DNA from: Nioella sp. MMSF_3534
GTDB lineage: Bacteria; Pseudomonadota; Alphaproteobacteria; Rhodobacterales; Rhodobacteraceae
Assembly (NCBI RefSeq): GCF_030732985.1
Contig: NZ_JASHJX010000024.1
Location: 1 to 60,992 of the forward strand
DNA length: 60,992 nucleotides
Reading direction: 5' to 3'
Part shown: one piece after another, positions 50,198-59,076 of the stretch
Layout: each line of letters starts with the position of its first letter
Position numbering within the stretch: position 1 is the stretch's first letter
The notes under the pieces: model-generated
Told to the model about the DNA's origin: nothing
What the model saw: only the letters and a program-made list of their open reading frames with translations
Databases searched by the model: none
Position numbers and translations under genes: made by a program

Positions 50198-50331
50198 ACT
50201 GCCTTTCCTCCGACGGTTTTTTGCCCGAACCACGGATTGATCGGGCTTTTATGAAACTCTAGGCTGTCTTTACCTGCTATCAACTAGTAATGGCACAACA
50301 ATAAGGAAAGTTTGAGGCGTCTGTTTCGCAA

Positions 50332-51909
50332 ATGGCAAAAATTGCCTTCATTCTGTTGTGTCACAAAGACCCTGAGGCGATCATCCTGCAGGCGCGTCGT
50401 CTGACGGCGGCGGGGGACTGCATTTCCATCCATTTCGACGCCCGCGCCGGGGCCGACAGCTATGCCCGCATCCGGGAGGCGCTGGACCAGAACCCATCCG
50501 TCACCTTCGCCAAACGCCGGGTCAAATGCGGTTGGGGGGAGTGGTCGCTGGTTCAGGCGACGCTGAACGCGGTGCAGGCGGCGGTGGAGGCCTTTCCGGA
50601 CGCCACACATTTCTACATGCTGTCGGGGGACTGCAACTCGATCAAATCTGCGGCCTATGCCCATGATTTCCTCGACCAGCATGACAAGGACTATATCGAG
50701 AGCTTCGATTTCTTCACCTCGGGCTGGATCAAGACCGGCATGCGGGGCGAACGGCTGGTCTATCGCCACCTCGTCAATGAACGGAAGCACAAGCGCCTGT
50801 TCTACTGGCTGATGGATATGCAGAAGCGGCTGCGCCTGGAGCGCGCGATCCCCGACGACGTGCAGATCATGATCGGCAGCCAGTGGTGGTGCCTGCGGCG
50901 GTCAACGATCGAAAAGATCCTGCAATTCTGCAAGGACCGCCCCGATGTGATCCGCTTCTTTCGCACCACATGGATCCCGGATGAGACCTTTTTCCAGACC
51001 CTCGTGAACCATGTGGTCGCGGTGCGGGAGATCGAGACGCGCACGCTGACCTTCCTGATGTTCACCGATTACGGGATGCCGGTCACCTTCTACAACGACC
51101 ATTTCGACCTGCTGCTGAGCCAGGATTTCCTGTTCGCCCGCAAGATCAGCCCCGAGTCGACCGAACTGAAAGAACGGCTTGGCGAGCTATGGGCCTCGGA
51201 CCGGCGCGACTTCGCGATCTCGGACGAGGGCAAGAAGCTCTTTGAATTCCTGTCGGGCCGGGGCCGCATTGGCCGCCGCTTCGCGCCGCGCTTTTGGGAA
51301 AGCGAAAGCACGCTTGGGCAGGATCGCGAATTGCTGATGCTGGTCTGCAAGAAATGGCATGTCGCCAAGCGTCTTCTGACCGCTGCGAAACGGGTTACCC
51401 GCACCCGCGGGCTGGAATACATGTTCGACGAAGCCAGCTGCGAGATCCCGCATCTGGGCGGGCTGGAACGCACGCTGGACAAACGCAACCGTCACCGCCG
51501 CGCCGTCATGAAGCTGCTCTTCGACTATTACGGGGTGGACCGGCTGATGATCTGCCTTGACCCCAACAATGTCGACCTGATGCGCGATTTCATGTCGGAC
51601 AAGTCGAACAACCGGATTCTCGAAATCCAGTGCACCTTCGATGATGACTACCTGATCGGCCACGCGCATCGCGTCGGCTTGGCGCGTGAGGAAACCCCGC
51701 CAGAGGTGGTGGAACATCTGCTGCCCACGCTGCGCCATGAATTCGACTATGAAGGCGTTCGTATCCGCGAAGCCGGTTTCGGCAACCATTTCCGCATCCA
51801 TCAGGATCGCAGCCCCGAGGACAACGCCGCCGTTCTGGCGGAGTTCTTCAACCTAGACATGGACGCCGCCCGAGAAATCGCCAATACCCCCTATCTGTTT
51901 GACGACTGA
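50332..51909 (+). CDS. GT14 (beta-1,6-GlcNAc transferase-like) protein with C-terminal extension
   Basis: A 525-aa protein. Residues 1-290 match the core-2/I-branching GT14 family: FILLCHKDPEAI, ISIHFDAR, WGEWSLVQATLNAV, THFYMLSGDC, IGSQWWCLRRSTIE and WIPDETFFQTLV. Residues about 300-525 form an extra domain (DUF5928-like in Rhodobacterales) of unknown role. No signal peptide, so it acts on the cytosolic side. Likely builds a glycan that the divergent sulfotransferase modifies (inference). Confidence 0.8.
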   Translation: MAKIAFILLCHKDPEAIILQARRLTAAGDCISIHFDARAGADSYARIREALDQNPSVTFAKRRVKCGWGEWSLVQATLNAVQAAVEAFPDATHFYMLSGDCNSIKSAAYAHDFLDQHDKDYIESFDFFTSGWIKTGMRGERLVYRHLVNERKHKRLFYWLMDMQKRLRLERAIPDDVQIMIGSQWWCLRRSTIEKILQFCKDRPDVIRFFRTTWIPDETFFQTLVNHVVAVREIETRTLTFLMFTDYGMPVTFYNDHFDLLLSQDFLFARKISPESTELKERLGELWASDRRDFAISDEGKKLFEFLSGRGRIGRRFAPRFWESESTLGQDRELLMLVCKKWHVAKRLLTAAKRVTRTRGLEYMFDEASCEIPHLGGLERTLDKRNRHRRAVMKLLFDYYGVDRLMICLDPNNVDLMRDFMSDKSNNRILEIQCTFDDDYLIGHAHRVGLAREETPPEVVEHLLPTLRHEFDYEGVRIREAGFGNHFRIHQDRSPEDNAAVLAEFFNLDMDAAREIANTPYLFDD

Positions 51910-51920
51910 GGAATATCCGC

Positions 51921-52304
51921 ATGGCCTACGCCTATGACGATCAGAACATCTTCGCCAAAATCCTGCGCGGCGAGATCCCCAACAGCACCGTGATGGAAAC
52001 CGAGCATACGCTCGCCTTCAACGACATCGCCCCGCAGGCCCCGCATCATGTGCTGGTCATTCCCAAGGGGCCGTATGTGACCCACGATCATTTCGCGGCA
52101 GAGGCCAGCGACGCCGAGATTGCTGATTTCACCCGCGTTGTCGGTGCCATCTGCGCGGGGCTTGGCATCCAGCCGGGTGAGGGCGGCGAGGGCTATCGCC
52201 TGATCTCCAACGCGGGTGAGACCGGCGTGCAGGAGGTGCCGCATTATCACATGCACATCCTCAGCGGTCGCCCCCTTGGCCGGATGGTGAAAAAGGCGGA
52301 CTGA
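51921..52304 (+). CDS. HIT-family (histidine triad) hydrolase
   Basis: A 127-aa HINT/PKCI-like nucleotide hydrolase: DQNIFAKILRGEIP at the N-terminus, PHHVLVIPKG and the triad HYHMHIL (H-x-H-x-H) near residue 110. Hydrolyses phosphoramidate or adenylated nucleotides. GAGGA precedes the ATG; it lies 11 bp after the GT14 gene. Confidence 0.92.
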   Translation: MAYAYDDQNIFAKILRGEIPNSTVMETEHTLAFNDIAPQAPHHVLVIPKGPYVTHDHFAAEASDAEIADFTRVVGAICAGLGIQPGEGGEGYRLISNAGETGVQEVPHYHMHILSGRPLGRMVKKAD

Positions 52305-52397
52305 CGCGGGGACTGTGATCGGCCTTGCCGGGGGCGGGCCGATTTGCCATATGTCGAAACGTTGCAAGCCCCCGTTTGTTGCGAAGGATCGCCAGCC

Positions 52398-52583
52398 ATG
52401 ACCATTGACGCCCCCGAAACAGAAGTTGTGACCAGCTGGCGCGTGGCCTGCGACGGCGGCGAAGGCGCTTTGGGTCACCCGCGCGTGTGGCTGTCGCTGG
52501 ACCGTGACACCGGCGAGGTCGAATGCGGCTATTGCGACAAGAAGTTCATCCACGCCTCGGTCGCGGATAAACAGAACGGCTGA
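52398..52583 (+). CDS. Zinc-finger (zf-CHCC) protein, complex I 13-kDa subunit-like
   Basis: A 61-aa protein with the CHCC zinc site Cys18, His27, Cys43, Cys46 in the frame ACDGG...[10 protein letters not shown]...[12 protein letters not shown], as in NDUFS6 and its alphaproteobacterial homologues, which associate with NADH dehydrogenase. ATG at 52398 is preferred over the longer frame, as it starts at the conserved part. Confidence 0.85.
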   Translation: MTIDAPETEVVTSWRVACDGGEGALGHPRVWLSLDRDTGEVECGYCDKKFIHASVADKQNG

Positions 52584-52665
52584 TCCCCGCCGATCCGCCC
52601 GATTGCCCCAAGGTCATCCGCCTGCCCCGCTTTGTCGGGGGGAGGAGCGGTGATATCTTAGGGTC

Positions 52666-53337
52666 ATGGCGATACACCCTGATCCCGTACCGATGCCCCA
52701 TGCGTCCCGGATCTATACCCGGGCGGAACTGCTGAGCGATGCCATTGTCCACCTGGCGGCGCTGATCCTCGCCATCGGCGCGGTGCCGGTGCTGATCACG
52801 CTGACCGCTATGTGGCAGACGGGTGCACCGGGGATCGTCGGCGTGTCGATCTATGGCACCACGCTGATTGCGATGCTGACCGCCTCGCTGCTCTACAATC
52901 ACCTGCCGAAACCCGATTGGCGCGACTGGCTGCGACGCTTCGATCACGCCGCGATCTACCTGAAAATCGCCGGAACCTACACGCCCTTCGCTCTTCTGTC
53001 GGGCACCGGGACGGGCATTCTGGCGGTGATTTGGACGGTGGCGCTTGTGGCGACTGTCGGCAATTTCCTTGTCCGCAAATGGTCCACGGTGATCGGCGTC
53101 CTCATCTGCCTCGGTATGGGATGGGCGGTGGTGATCGGCGGGCGCGACCTGCTGGCGCTGTTGTCCACCCCGGTCGTGGTGCTGATGGTGGTGGGCGGGC
53201 TGCTTTATTCGGCGGGCACGGCCTTTCTTCTGCTGTCGCGGATGCGCTTTCACAACACCATCTGGCACGGCTTCGTGGTGGCGGCCTCGACGGTCTTCTT
53301 CGTGGCCATCTTTATCCACGCCGCACAGGTCGCCTGA
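52666..53337 (+). CDS. Hemolysin III (PAQR) family membrane protein
   Basis: A 223-aa protein with seven membrane helices and the family signatures: LSDAIVHLAALILAIGA, LYNHLPKPDWRDWLRRFDHAAIYLKIAGTYTPF (in outline) and RMRFHNTIWHGFVVAAST, whose histidines form the PAQR metal site. Function in bacteria unclear; the family includes zinc-dependent hydrolase-like receptors. Confidence 0.88.
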   Translation: MAIHPDPVPMPHASRIYTRAELLSDAIVHLAALILAIGAVPVLITLTAMWQTGAPGIVGVSIYGTTLIAMLTASLLYNHLPKPDWRDWLRRFDHAAIYLKIAGTYTPFALLSGTGTGILAVIWTVALVATVGNFLVRKWSTVIGVLICLGMGWAVVIGGRDLLALLSTPVVVLMVVGGLLYSAGTAFLLLSRMRFHNTIWHGFVVAASTVFFVAIFIHAAQVA

Positions 53338-53401
53338 CCCTCGCCAAAGCCCGACCCCCGCGCTACACAGGGGGCCTGACCAACGCGAACAGGGGCGGCA
53401 C

Positions 53402-56200
53402 ATGGCATTCGGAAAAGGGCATCATCTGCATCTGGTCGACGGCTCGGCCTTCATCTTCCGCGCCTATCACGCGCTGCCGCCGCTGACGCGCAAATCCGAC
53501 GGGCTGCCCATTGGGGCGGTCTCGGGCTTTTGCAACATGCTGTTCAAGCAGATCGAGGACAACAAGGGCCCCGATGCGCCCACCCATGTGGCGGTGATCT
53601 TCGACCATTCCGGCAAGACCTTCCGCAACGATCTGTACGACCAATACAAGGCCAACCGCCCGCCCGCACCCGAGGATCTGGTGCCGCAGTTCCCGCTGAC
53701 GCGCGAGGCCACGCGCGCCTTCAACATCGCCTGCATAGAGCAGGAGAATTACGAGGCCGACGACATCATCGCGACGCTGGCCCGGCAGGCGCGTGAGGCC
53801 GGCGGGCGCTGCACGATCATCTCGTCGGACAAGGATCTGATGCAGCTTGTGGGTGGCGGCGTGGAAATGCTCGACGCGATGAAGAATGGCCGCATCGATA
53901 GCGAGGGCGTCGAGGCCAAGTTCGGCGTTGGTCCCGACCGGGTGGTTGACGTGCAGGCGCTGGCCGGTGACAGCGTCGACAACGTGCCGGGCGCGCCGGG
54001 GATCGGCATCAAGACCGCCGCGCTTCTGATCAATGAATATGGCGATCTCGAAACGCTGCTGGACCGCGCAGAAGAGATCAAGCAGCCCAAGCGGCGGCAG
54101 ACGCTTATCGACTTCGCAGACCAGATCCGCCTGTCGAAACAGCTTGTGACACTGGATGACCGGGTGCCGATGTCGGTGACGCTGGAGGATCTGGAACTGC
54201 GCGACCCGGAACCGGAGGTTCTGCTGGAATTCCTCGCCCAGATGGAATTCCGCACGCTCACCAAACGGATCGCCACGCAATTGGGCATGGAGGCCCCCGA
54301 TATCCCCGAACCCGCCGCCGTGGCTGCGTCTGCTGATACGCCTGCACCCGAGGCCGTGCCGTTTGACTCTGACGCCTATGAATGCGTGCGCGATGCCACA
54401 ACGCTCGCCGCCTGGATCGCCAAGGCCCATGCGCGCGGCTACGTCGCCGTGGATACGGAAACCACCAGCCTGGATGAGATGACCGCTGACCTCGTTGGCG
54501 TCTGCCTGTCCGTCGAGCCGGGGCAGGCCTGTTACGTGCCGCTTCAGCACAAGGAAGGCGAGGGCGACCTTTTCGGCAGCTCCGCGCTCGCCGAAGGTCA
54601 GATGGGGCTGGAGGAGGCGCTGGCGCTCTTGAAGCCGATGCTGGAGGATCCGAGCGTTCTCAAGATCGGGCAGAACATGAAATACGACGCCAAGATCTTC
54701 GCGAATTACGGGATCGAGGTCGGCCCGATCGACGACACGATGCTGATGTCCTACGCGATGCATGCGGGGCTGCATGGCCACGGCATGGACGCTTTGTCGG
54801 ACCGCTATCTGGGGCACGAGCCCATCCCGATCAAGTCTTTGTTGGGAAGCGGAAAATCGGCGATCACCTTTGACATGGTGAAGATCGACGAAGCAGTGAA
54901 ATACGCCGCCGAAGATGCCGATATCACGCTGCGCCTGTGGCAGAGCTTCAAGCCGCAGCTGCACCGCGAGAAGGTGACGACCGTCTACGAAACGCTGGAA
55001 CGCCCGCTGGTCCCCGTGCTGGCCCGGATGGAACGCCACGGCGTCAAGGTCGACCGCGATACGTTGTCCCGCATGTCGAACGCCTTCGCGCAGAAGATGG
55101 CGGGGCTGGAGGCGGAAATCCATGAGCTTGCGGGGCGCAGCTTCAACGTCGGTTCGCCCAAGCAGTTGGGCGAGATCCTGTTTGACGAGATGGGGCTGGA
55201 AGGCGGCAAGAAGGGCAAGACCGGGGCCTATGCCACTGGCGCGGATGTGCTGGAAGACCTCGCCACCGAACATGACCTGCCCGCGCGGGTGCTTGATTGG
55301 CGGCAGCTGTCCAAGCTGAAATCGACCTATACGGATGCGCTGCAGGACCATATCAACCGCGACACGGGCCGGGTGCATACGAGCTACATCCAGTCGGGGG
55401 CGTCCACAGGGCGGCTCGCCTCGACCGACCCGAACCTGCAGAACATCCCGGTGCGCACGGAAGAAGGCCGCCGCATCCGGGAGGCTTTCGTGGCGGAGCC
55501 GGGTAACGTGCTGGTGTCATTGGACTATTCCCAGATCGAGCTGCGCATTCTGGCCCATATTGCCGGGATCGACGCGCTGAAGGCCGCGTTCAAGCGCGGC
55601 GATGACATCCACGCGATGACCGCGTCCGAGATGTTCAACGTGCCGATGGAGGACATGACGCCGGAGATCCGCCGCCGCGCCAAGGCGATCAATTTCGGGG
55701 TGATCTACGGAATCTCGGGCTTCGGGCTGGCACGCAACCTGCGCATCCCGAGGGGCGAGGCGCAGGAGTTCATCAACACTTATTTCGAACGCTTCCCCGG
55801 CATCCGGGACTACATGGACGCGACGAAAGAGTTCGCGAAATCAAAGGGGTATGTACAGACGCTCTTCGGCCGCAAGATCCACACGCCCGAGATCAATGCG
55901 AAAGGTCCGCGCGCCGGTTTCGCGCATCGCGCGGCGATCAATGCGCCTATTCAGGGGACGGCGGCGGACGTGATCCGGCGGGCGATGATCCGCATGGAAA
56001 GCGCGATCGAGGGGCTGCCCGCGAAAATGCTGCTGCAGGTGCATGACGAACTGATCTTCGAGGTCGAGGAAGGGTCTGCCGATGCCCTGGTCGCGCGGGC
56101 GCGCGAGGTGATGGAAGGCGCGGCGGAGCCTGCCGTGAAACTCGCCGTGCCGCTGGTCGTGGATGCGGGTCAGGGTGCGAACTGGGCCGAGGCGCATTGA
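53402..56200 (+). CDS. polA: DNA polymerase I
   Basis: A 932-aa Pol I with all three parts: 5'-nuclease (residues 1-300: HLVDGSAFIFRAYHALPP, YEADDIIATLAR, GDSVDNVPGAPGIGIKTA), 3'-5' exonuclease (about 325-520: VAVDTETTSLDEM, KYDAKIFANYGI) with its acidic residues kept, and polymerase (about 545-932: LDYSQIELRILAHI, RRRAKAINFGVIYGISGFGL, LQVHDELIFEV). Fills gaps and removes Okazaki primers. Confidence 0.97.
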   Translation: MAFGKGHHLHLVDGSAFIFRAYHALPPLTRKSDGLPIGAVSGFCNMLFKQIEDNKGPDAPTHVAVIFDHSGKTFRNDLYDQYKANRPPAPEDLVPQFPLTREATRAFNIACIEQENYEADDIIATLARQAREAGGRCTIISSDKDLMQLVGGGVEMLDAMKNGRIDSEGVEAKFGVGPDRVVDVQALAGDSVDNVPGAPGIGIKTAALLINEYGDLETLLDRAEEIKQPKRRQTLIDFADQIRLSKQLVTLDDRVPMSVTLEDLELRDPEPEVLLEFLAQMEFRTLTKRIATQLGMEAPDIPEPAAVAASADTPAPEAVPFDSDAYECVRDATTLAAWIAKAHARGYVAVDTETTSLDEMTADLVGVCLSVEPGQACYVPLQHKEGEGDLFGSSALAEGQMGLEEALALLKPMLEDPSVLKIGQNMKYDAKIFANYGIEVGPIDDTMLMSYAMHAGLHGHGMDALSDRYLGHEPIPIKSLLGSGKSAITFDMVKIDEAVKYAAEDADITLRLWQSFKPQLHREKVTTVYETLERPLVPVLARMERHGVKVDRDTLSRMSNAFAQKMAGLEAEIHELAGRSFNVGSPKQLGEILFDEMGLEGGKKGKTGAYATGADVLEDLATEHDLPARVLDWRQLSKLKSTYTDALQDHINRDTGRVHTSYIQSGASTGRLASTDPNLQNIPVRTEEGRRIREAFVAEPGNVLVSLDYSQIELRILAHIAGIDALKAAFKRGDDIHAMTASEMFNVPMEDMTPEIRRRAKAINFGVIYGISGFGLARNLRIPRGEAQEFINTYFERFPGIRDYMDATKEFAKSKGYVQTLFGRKIHTPEINAKGPRAGFAHRAAINAPIQGTAADVIRRAMIRMESAIEGLPAKMLLQVHDELIFEVEEGSADALVARAREVMEGAAEPAVKLAVPLVVDAGQGANWAEAH

Positions 56201-56214
56201 GCTGAAAAGGGGGG

Positions 56215-56350
56215 GTGCCATGCGTACACCCCCCGTACACCCCCCGTACACCGGCTGTGCATACCAGATCCGGTTTCGCCGCCTGCCGGCGTCGACCCGG
56301 GGGCGGCCCTCCTCAACCCCCGGCTGACGCCGGAGGCCTCGTCGGGCCGC
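56215..56350. repeat. Dispersed repeat copy 4, with GTACACCCC tandem units
   Basis: A 136-bp copy immediately after polA: GCCATGC, three 11-nt units based on GTACACCCC, GTGCATAC, GGTTTCGCCGCCTGCCGGCG, CTCCTCAACCCCCGGCT, and arms GCGGCCC (56303-56309) and GGGCCGC (56344-56350). It is followed by GAGGTATTTTGGCCAAGATG, which resembles the GAGTATTTTCGCAAGGAG tail after copy 3. Confidence 0.82.
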
Positions 56351-56398
56351 TTGGGGTTCCACCCCAAACCCCGAGGTATTTTGGCCAAGATGAAAGGA

Positions 56399-56812
56399 TC
56401 AGGCGGTACCCATGATCTGGCCGATCCGGTGGCGCGTGGGTTGGAATTCCACCTTGCCATGGGTGAAACTGCGATAGTCGCAGGTCAGTTCCTCGCCCGC
56501 CGCGATGTTGCGCGTGGCGATGCCCTTGTCGGGGTTGGTGAGGTCCACATTGGGCAGGTCGGCGTGGTTCATGAACCGGCCTTCGTCGCAGTCGAGCACG
56601 ATGAAGTCCGGGTCGCGCGGATGGTCGTAGGTGTAGCGTTCGAGGAACTCGCGGAAGTGGCGGGGAACGCGGGCCAGCTCCTCTTTCTCGTAGGACACGT
56701 CGAAGCGGCTGTCATAGAGCCAGACGAGCCCGCCTTTGCGAATGTCGGTCGCGGTGAAAACGCCGATTCCCTCGATGGAAGAGGGGCCGAGATAGCAGCG
56801 CACCATCATCAT
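56399..56812 (-). CDS. SET-domain protein
   Basis: A 137-aa stand-alone SET domain: IEGIGVFTATDIRKGGLVW (first motif, GxG), RFMNHADLPN (the NH-S/C-x-x-PN type pseudoknot motif) and AAGEELTCDYRSF (second motif with catalytic Tyr). Likely a protein-lysine methyltransferase; the bacterial substrate is unknown. The first of three tandem ATGs (56812) has AGGA upstream. Confidence 0.82.
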   Translation of the reverse strand: MMMVRCYLGPSSIEGIGVFTATDIRKGGLVWLYDSRFDVSYEKEELARVPRHFREFLERYTYDHPRDPDFIVLDCDEGRFMNHADLPNVDLTNPDKGIATRNIAAGEELTCDYRSFTHGKVEFQPTRHRIGQIMGTA

Positions 56813-56981
56813 GCGCGTGATCCTGTCTATGGGTCCGGCCTGCCCTTGTCCGGTGGTTGCTGGGAAGGGGACGGGTCCCGCGCCGGGCAGGCAGCGCGGG
56901 GCCGATGCCAGCGCCCTTTTCCTGAGTCTGTCAAACGGGATTTCGCATGCAACAAAAGATGTGATCGGCTTGGCGAAGGGA

Positions 56982-57887
56982 TCAGCGGTAGGCGATCTCC
57001 GTCCGGTGTTCGGGGCGCGCGGTCCAGTGCCAGTAGGTCTCGCGCGCTCTCGTGGCGACGGGGCCGGGTTTGCCATTGCCGAAGATGCGGGTGCCCGCTT
57101 TCGTGATGGGCAGGATGCCGCCGCCCGAGGAGGTCAGGAAGACCTCGTCGGCACTGTCAAGCCGGCTGACGGGGACGGGTTCGACGCGGGTTTCAAGGCC
57201 CATCCCGGCGCAGATGTCCAGCGCGGTGCGGCGGCTGATGCCCTCCAGAACGCCGGTGTCGGGGGTGATGACGGTATTGCCTTCGACGAGGAAGATGTTG
57301 AAGCCGGGGCCCTCGGTCAGGTTGCCCTGGTGGTCGAGCAGGACGACGGTTTCATAGCCATGGTCCTTGGCCTCGAAGAGCCCTTGGGTGAAGTCGCCCC
57401 AGTGGTAGTTCTTGGCGCGGGGGTTGACGCTGTCGGGTGGAATGCGGCGGGTGTGTTCGGCGATCCAGAGGCTGGCGCCCTCGTCCAGCGTTTCGGGCTT
57501 GATGACGTGGATATAGGGCACGCACCAGGCATAGAAATGGTTGGCGCAGTCGCGGGGGTCGCGGCTGCCGGGGATGATCGGCGTGCCGCGGGCGGTGACC
57601 ATGGCGCAGTAGGCGTCGGTGAGGCCCGAGGCGGCGACCATGTCATGGAGCGCCTCTGCGATCTCGGCTCGGGTCAGGCCGGGGTCCATACGCAAGGCCT
57701 GCATCGAGGACTCGAACCGGTCAAGATAGGCGTCGAGGCGGAAAAAGGCCCCCTGCACGACGGGCACGACGTCATAGGCCACGTCGGAATGGGTAAGGCC
57801 CCAGTCGGTGACGCCGATGCTGGCCTCTGCGATGGGGATGATCCTGCCCTTCATCCAGGCGGCGCCATGCTTGAGATCGGGAGTCAT
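56982..57887 (-). CDS. Fold-type IV PLP aminotransferase, (R)-amine transaminase/BCAT-like
   Basis: A 301-aa class IV aminotransferase. DWGLTHSDVAYDVVPVVQGAFFRLDAYLDRF in outline lies near residues 28-58; the PLP lysine is in NPRAKNYHWGDF, followed by VLLDHQGNLTEGPGFNIFLV and GVLEGISRRTALDI. The HSDxxYDVV...GxFFRLxxxLxRF pattern is closer to (R)-selective amine transaminases than to ordinary BCAT or D-amino-acid transaminase; this is inference. ATG at 57887 has GGAAAGGA upstream. It is divergent from an agmatinase-like gene. Confidence 0.82.
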   Translation of the reverse strand: MTPDLKHGAAWMKGRIIPIAEASIGVTDWGLTHSDVAYDVVPVVQGAFFRLDAYLDRFESSMQALRMDPGLTRAEIAEALHDMVAASGLTDAYCAMVTARGTPIIPGSRDPRDCANHFYAWCVPYIHVIKPETLDEGASLWIAEHTRRIPPDSVNPRAKNYHWGDFTQGLFEAKDHGYETVVLLDHQGNLTEGPGFNIFLVEGNTVITPDTGVLEGISRRTALDICAGMGLETRVEPVPVSRLDSADEVFLTSSGGGILPITKAGTRIFGNGKPGPVATRARETYWHWTARPEHRTEIAYR

Positions 57888-57947
57888 GCTGTTCCTTTCC
57901 ACATGTCGGGACAGGGGACAGGAGCGGGCCGGTGACGTCAAGCGGGG

Positions 57948-57989
57948 AACGCTCTTGCAAGAGCGTTGGAAAATCCTTGCAAGGATTTT
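57948..57989. repeat. Pair of 20-bp perfect palindromes with CTTGCAAG cores
   Basis: AACGCTCTTGCAAGAGCGTT (57948-57967), GG, AAAATCCTTGCAAGGATTTT (57970-57989). Both are perfect. They lie in the divergent gap between the aminotransferase and agmatinase-like genes. Confidence 0.88.
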
Positions 57990-58054
57990 GGCCCGCCCTT
58001 GTCAGCCCGCGCGCGGGGCGGTTAGCTGGGCCGACGGTTTCAAGGGGACGGCAC

Positions 58055-59005
58055 ATGGCACACGGATACGAGAGCGGGCGGCTCAACCTGCCCTTCACCG
58101 GCATCGCGACCTTCGGGAAATACGACTACCAGCCGGACTGGGACAAGCTGGAGGCCGATGTGGCCGTGCTTGGTGCCCCCTTCGATTTCGGCACCCAGTG
58201 GCGGCCCGGTGCGCGGTTCGGTCCGCGGGCGATCCGCGAGGCCTCGACTCTGTTTTCCTTCGGCCATGCGGGCGCCTATGACCACGAGGACGGGGTGACC
58301 TATCTTGGCCCCGGCACCCGGATCGTGGACATGGGCGATGCCGATATCGTCCATACGGATACGGAACGCAGTCACGCCAATATCGAAGCAGGCGTGCGCG
58401 CGATCCTGGCCAAGGGCGCGTTGCCGGTGGTTCTGGGGGGCGATCATTCGATCAATATCCCCTGCGTGCGGGCCTTTGACGGGCAGGGTCCGATCCATAT
58501 CGTGCAGATCGACGCTCACTTGGATTTCGTCGATGAACGCCACGGGGTGCGCCATGGCCACGGCAACCCGATGCGCCGCGCGGCGGAGCAGGATCATGTG
58601 ACGGGGCTGACGCAACTGGGCATTCGCAACGTGTCCTCCACCGCCAAGGAAGGCTACGAGGATGCCGCCCGGATGGGGTCAGACATCCTGTCGGTCCGGC
58701 AGGTGCGGGCGCTGGGGACCGAGGCGGTTCTGGCGCGGATCCCGGCGGATGTGGACATCTACCTGACCATCGACATTGACGGGTTCGACCCCTCGATCGC
58801 GCCCGGTACCGGCACGCCGAGCCACGGGGGGTTCCTCTATTACGAGGTGCTGGAACTGCTGGCGGCGTTGGCGAAGCGGCAGCGGATCGTGGGGGTGGAC
58901 CTTGTGGAGGTCGCGCCGGCCTATGACCACACCGACACCACGGCGATCCTCGCGGCGCAGCTTCTGCTCAATCTGATCGGGCGCATTCTGCACGCGCGGG
59001 GGTGA
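58055..59005 (+). CDS. Agmatinase-like ureohydrolase
   Basis: A 316-aa arginase-family enzyme with complete Mn2+ ligands: VVLGGDHSI, QIDAHLDFVDE (DAHxD), and TIDIDGFDPSIAPGTGTPSHGG (DxDxxDP...GTG). N-terminal GAPFDFGTQWRPGARFGPRAIREAS fits the agmatinase/guanidinobutyrase group. It hydrolyses a guanidino compound to urea and an amine; agmatine is the default guess. Its partner is perhaps the divergent transaminase, which could use amine products. Confidence 0.85.
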   Translation: MAHGYESGRLNLPFTGIATFGKYDYQPDWDKLEADVAVLGAPFDFGTQWRPGARFGPRAIREASTLFSFGHAGAYDHEDGVTYLGPGTRIVDMGDADIVHTDTERSHANIEAGVRAILAKGALPVVLGGDHSINIPCVRAFDGQGPIHIVQIDAHLDFVDERHGVRHGHGNPMRRAAEQDHVTGLTQLGIRNVSSTAKEGYEDAARMGSDILSVRQVRALGTEAVLARIPADVDIYLTIDIDGFDPSIAPGTGTPSHGGFLYYEVLELLAALAKRQRIVGVDLVEVAPAYDHTDTTAILAAQLLLNLIGRILHARG

Positions 59006-59076
59006 ACCGACGCGCGGTCAGGCTTGACCCGCGGCGCGGGGCGGCGTCCCATGGGCGGAAGTGAATGGAGGGGACC

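Noticed and set aside
53363-55378. 671-codon minus-strand frame opposite polA
   Set aside because: A shadow of polA, with the same low-information composition and no motif.
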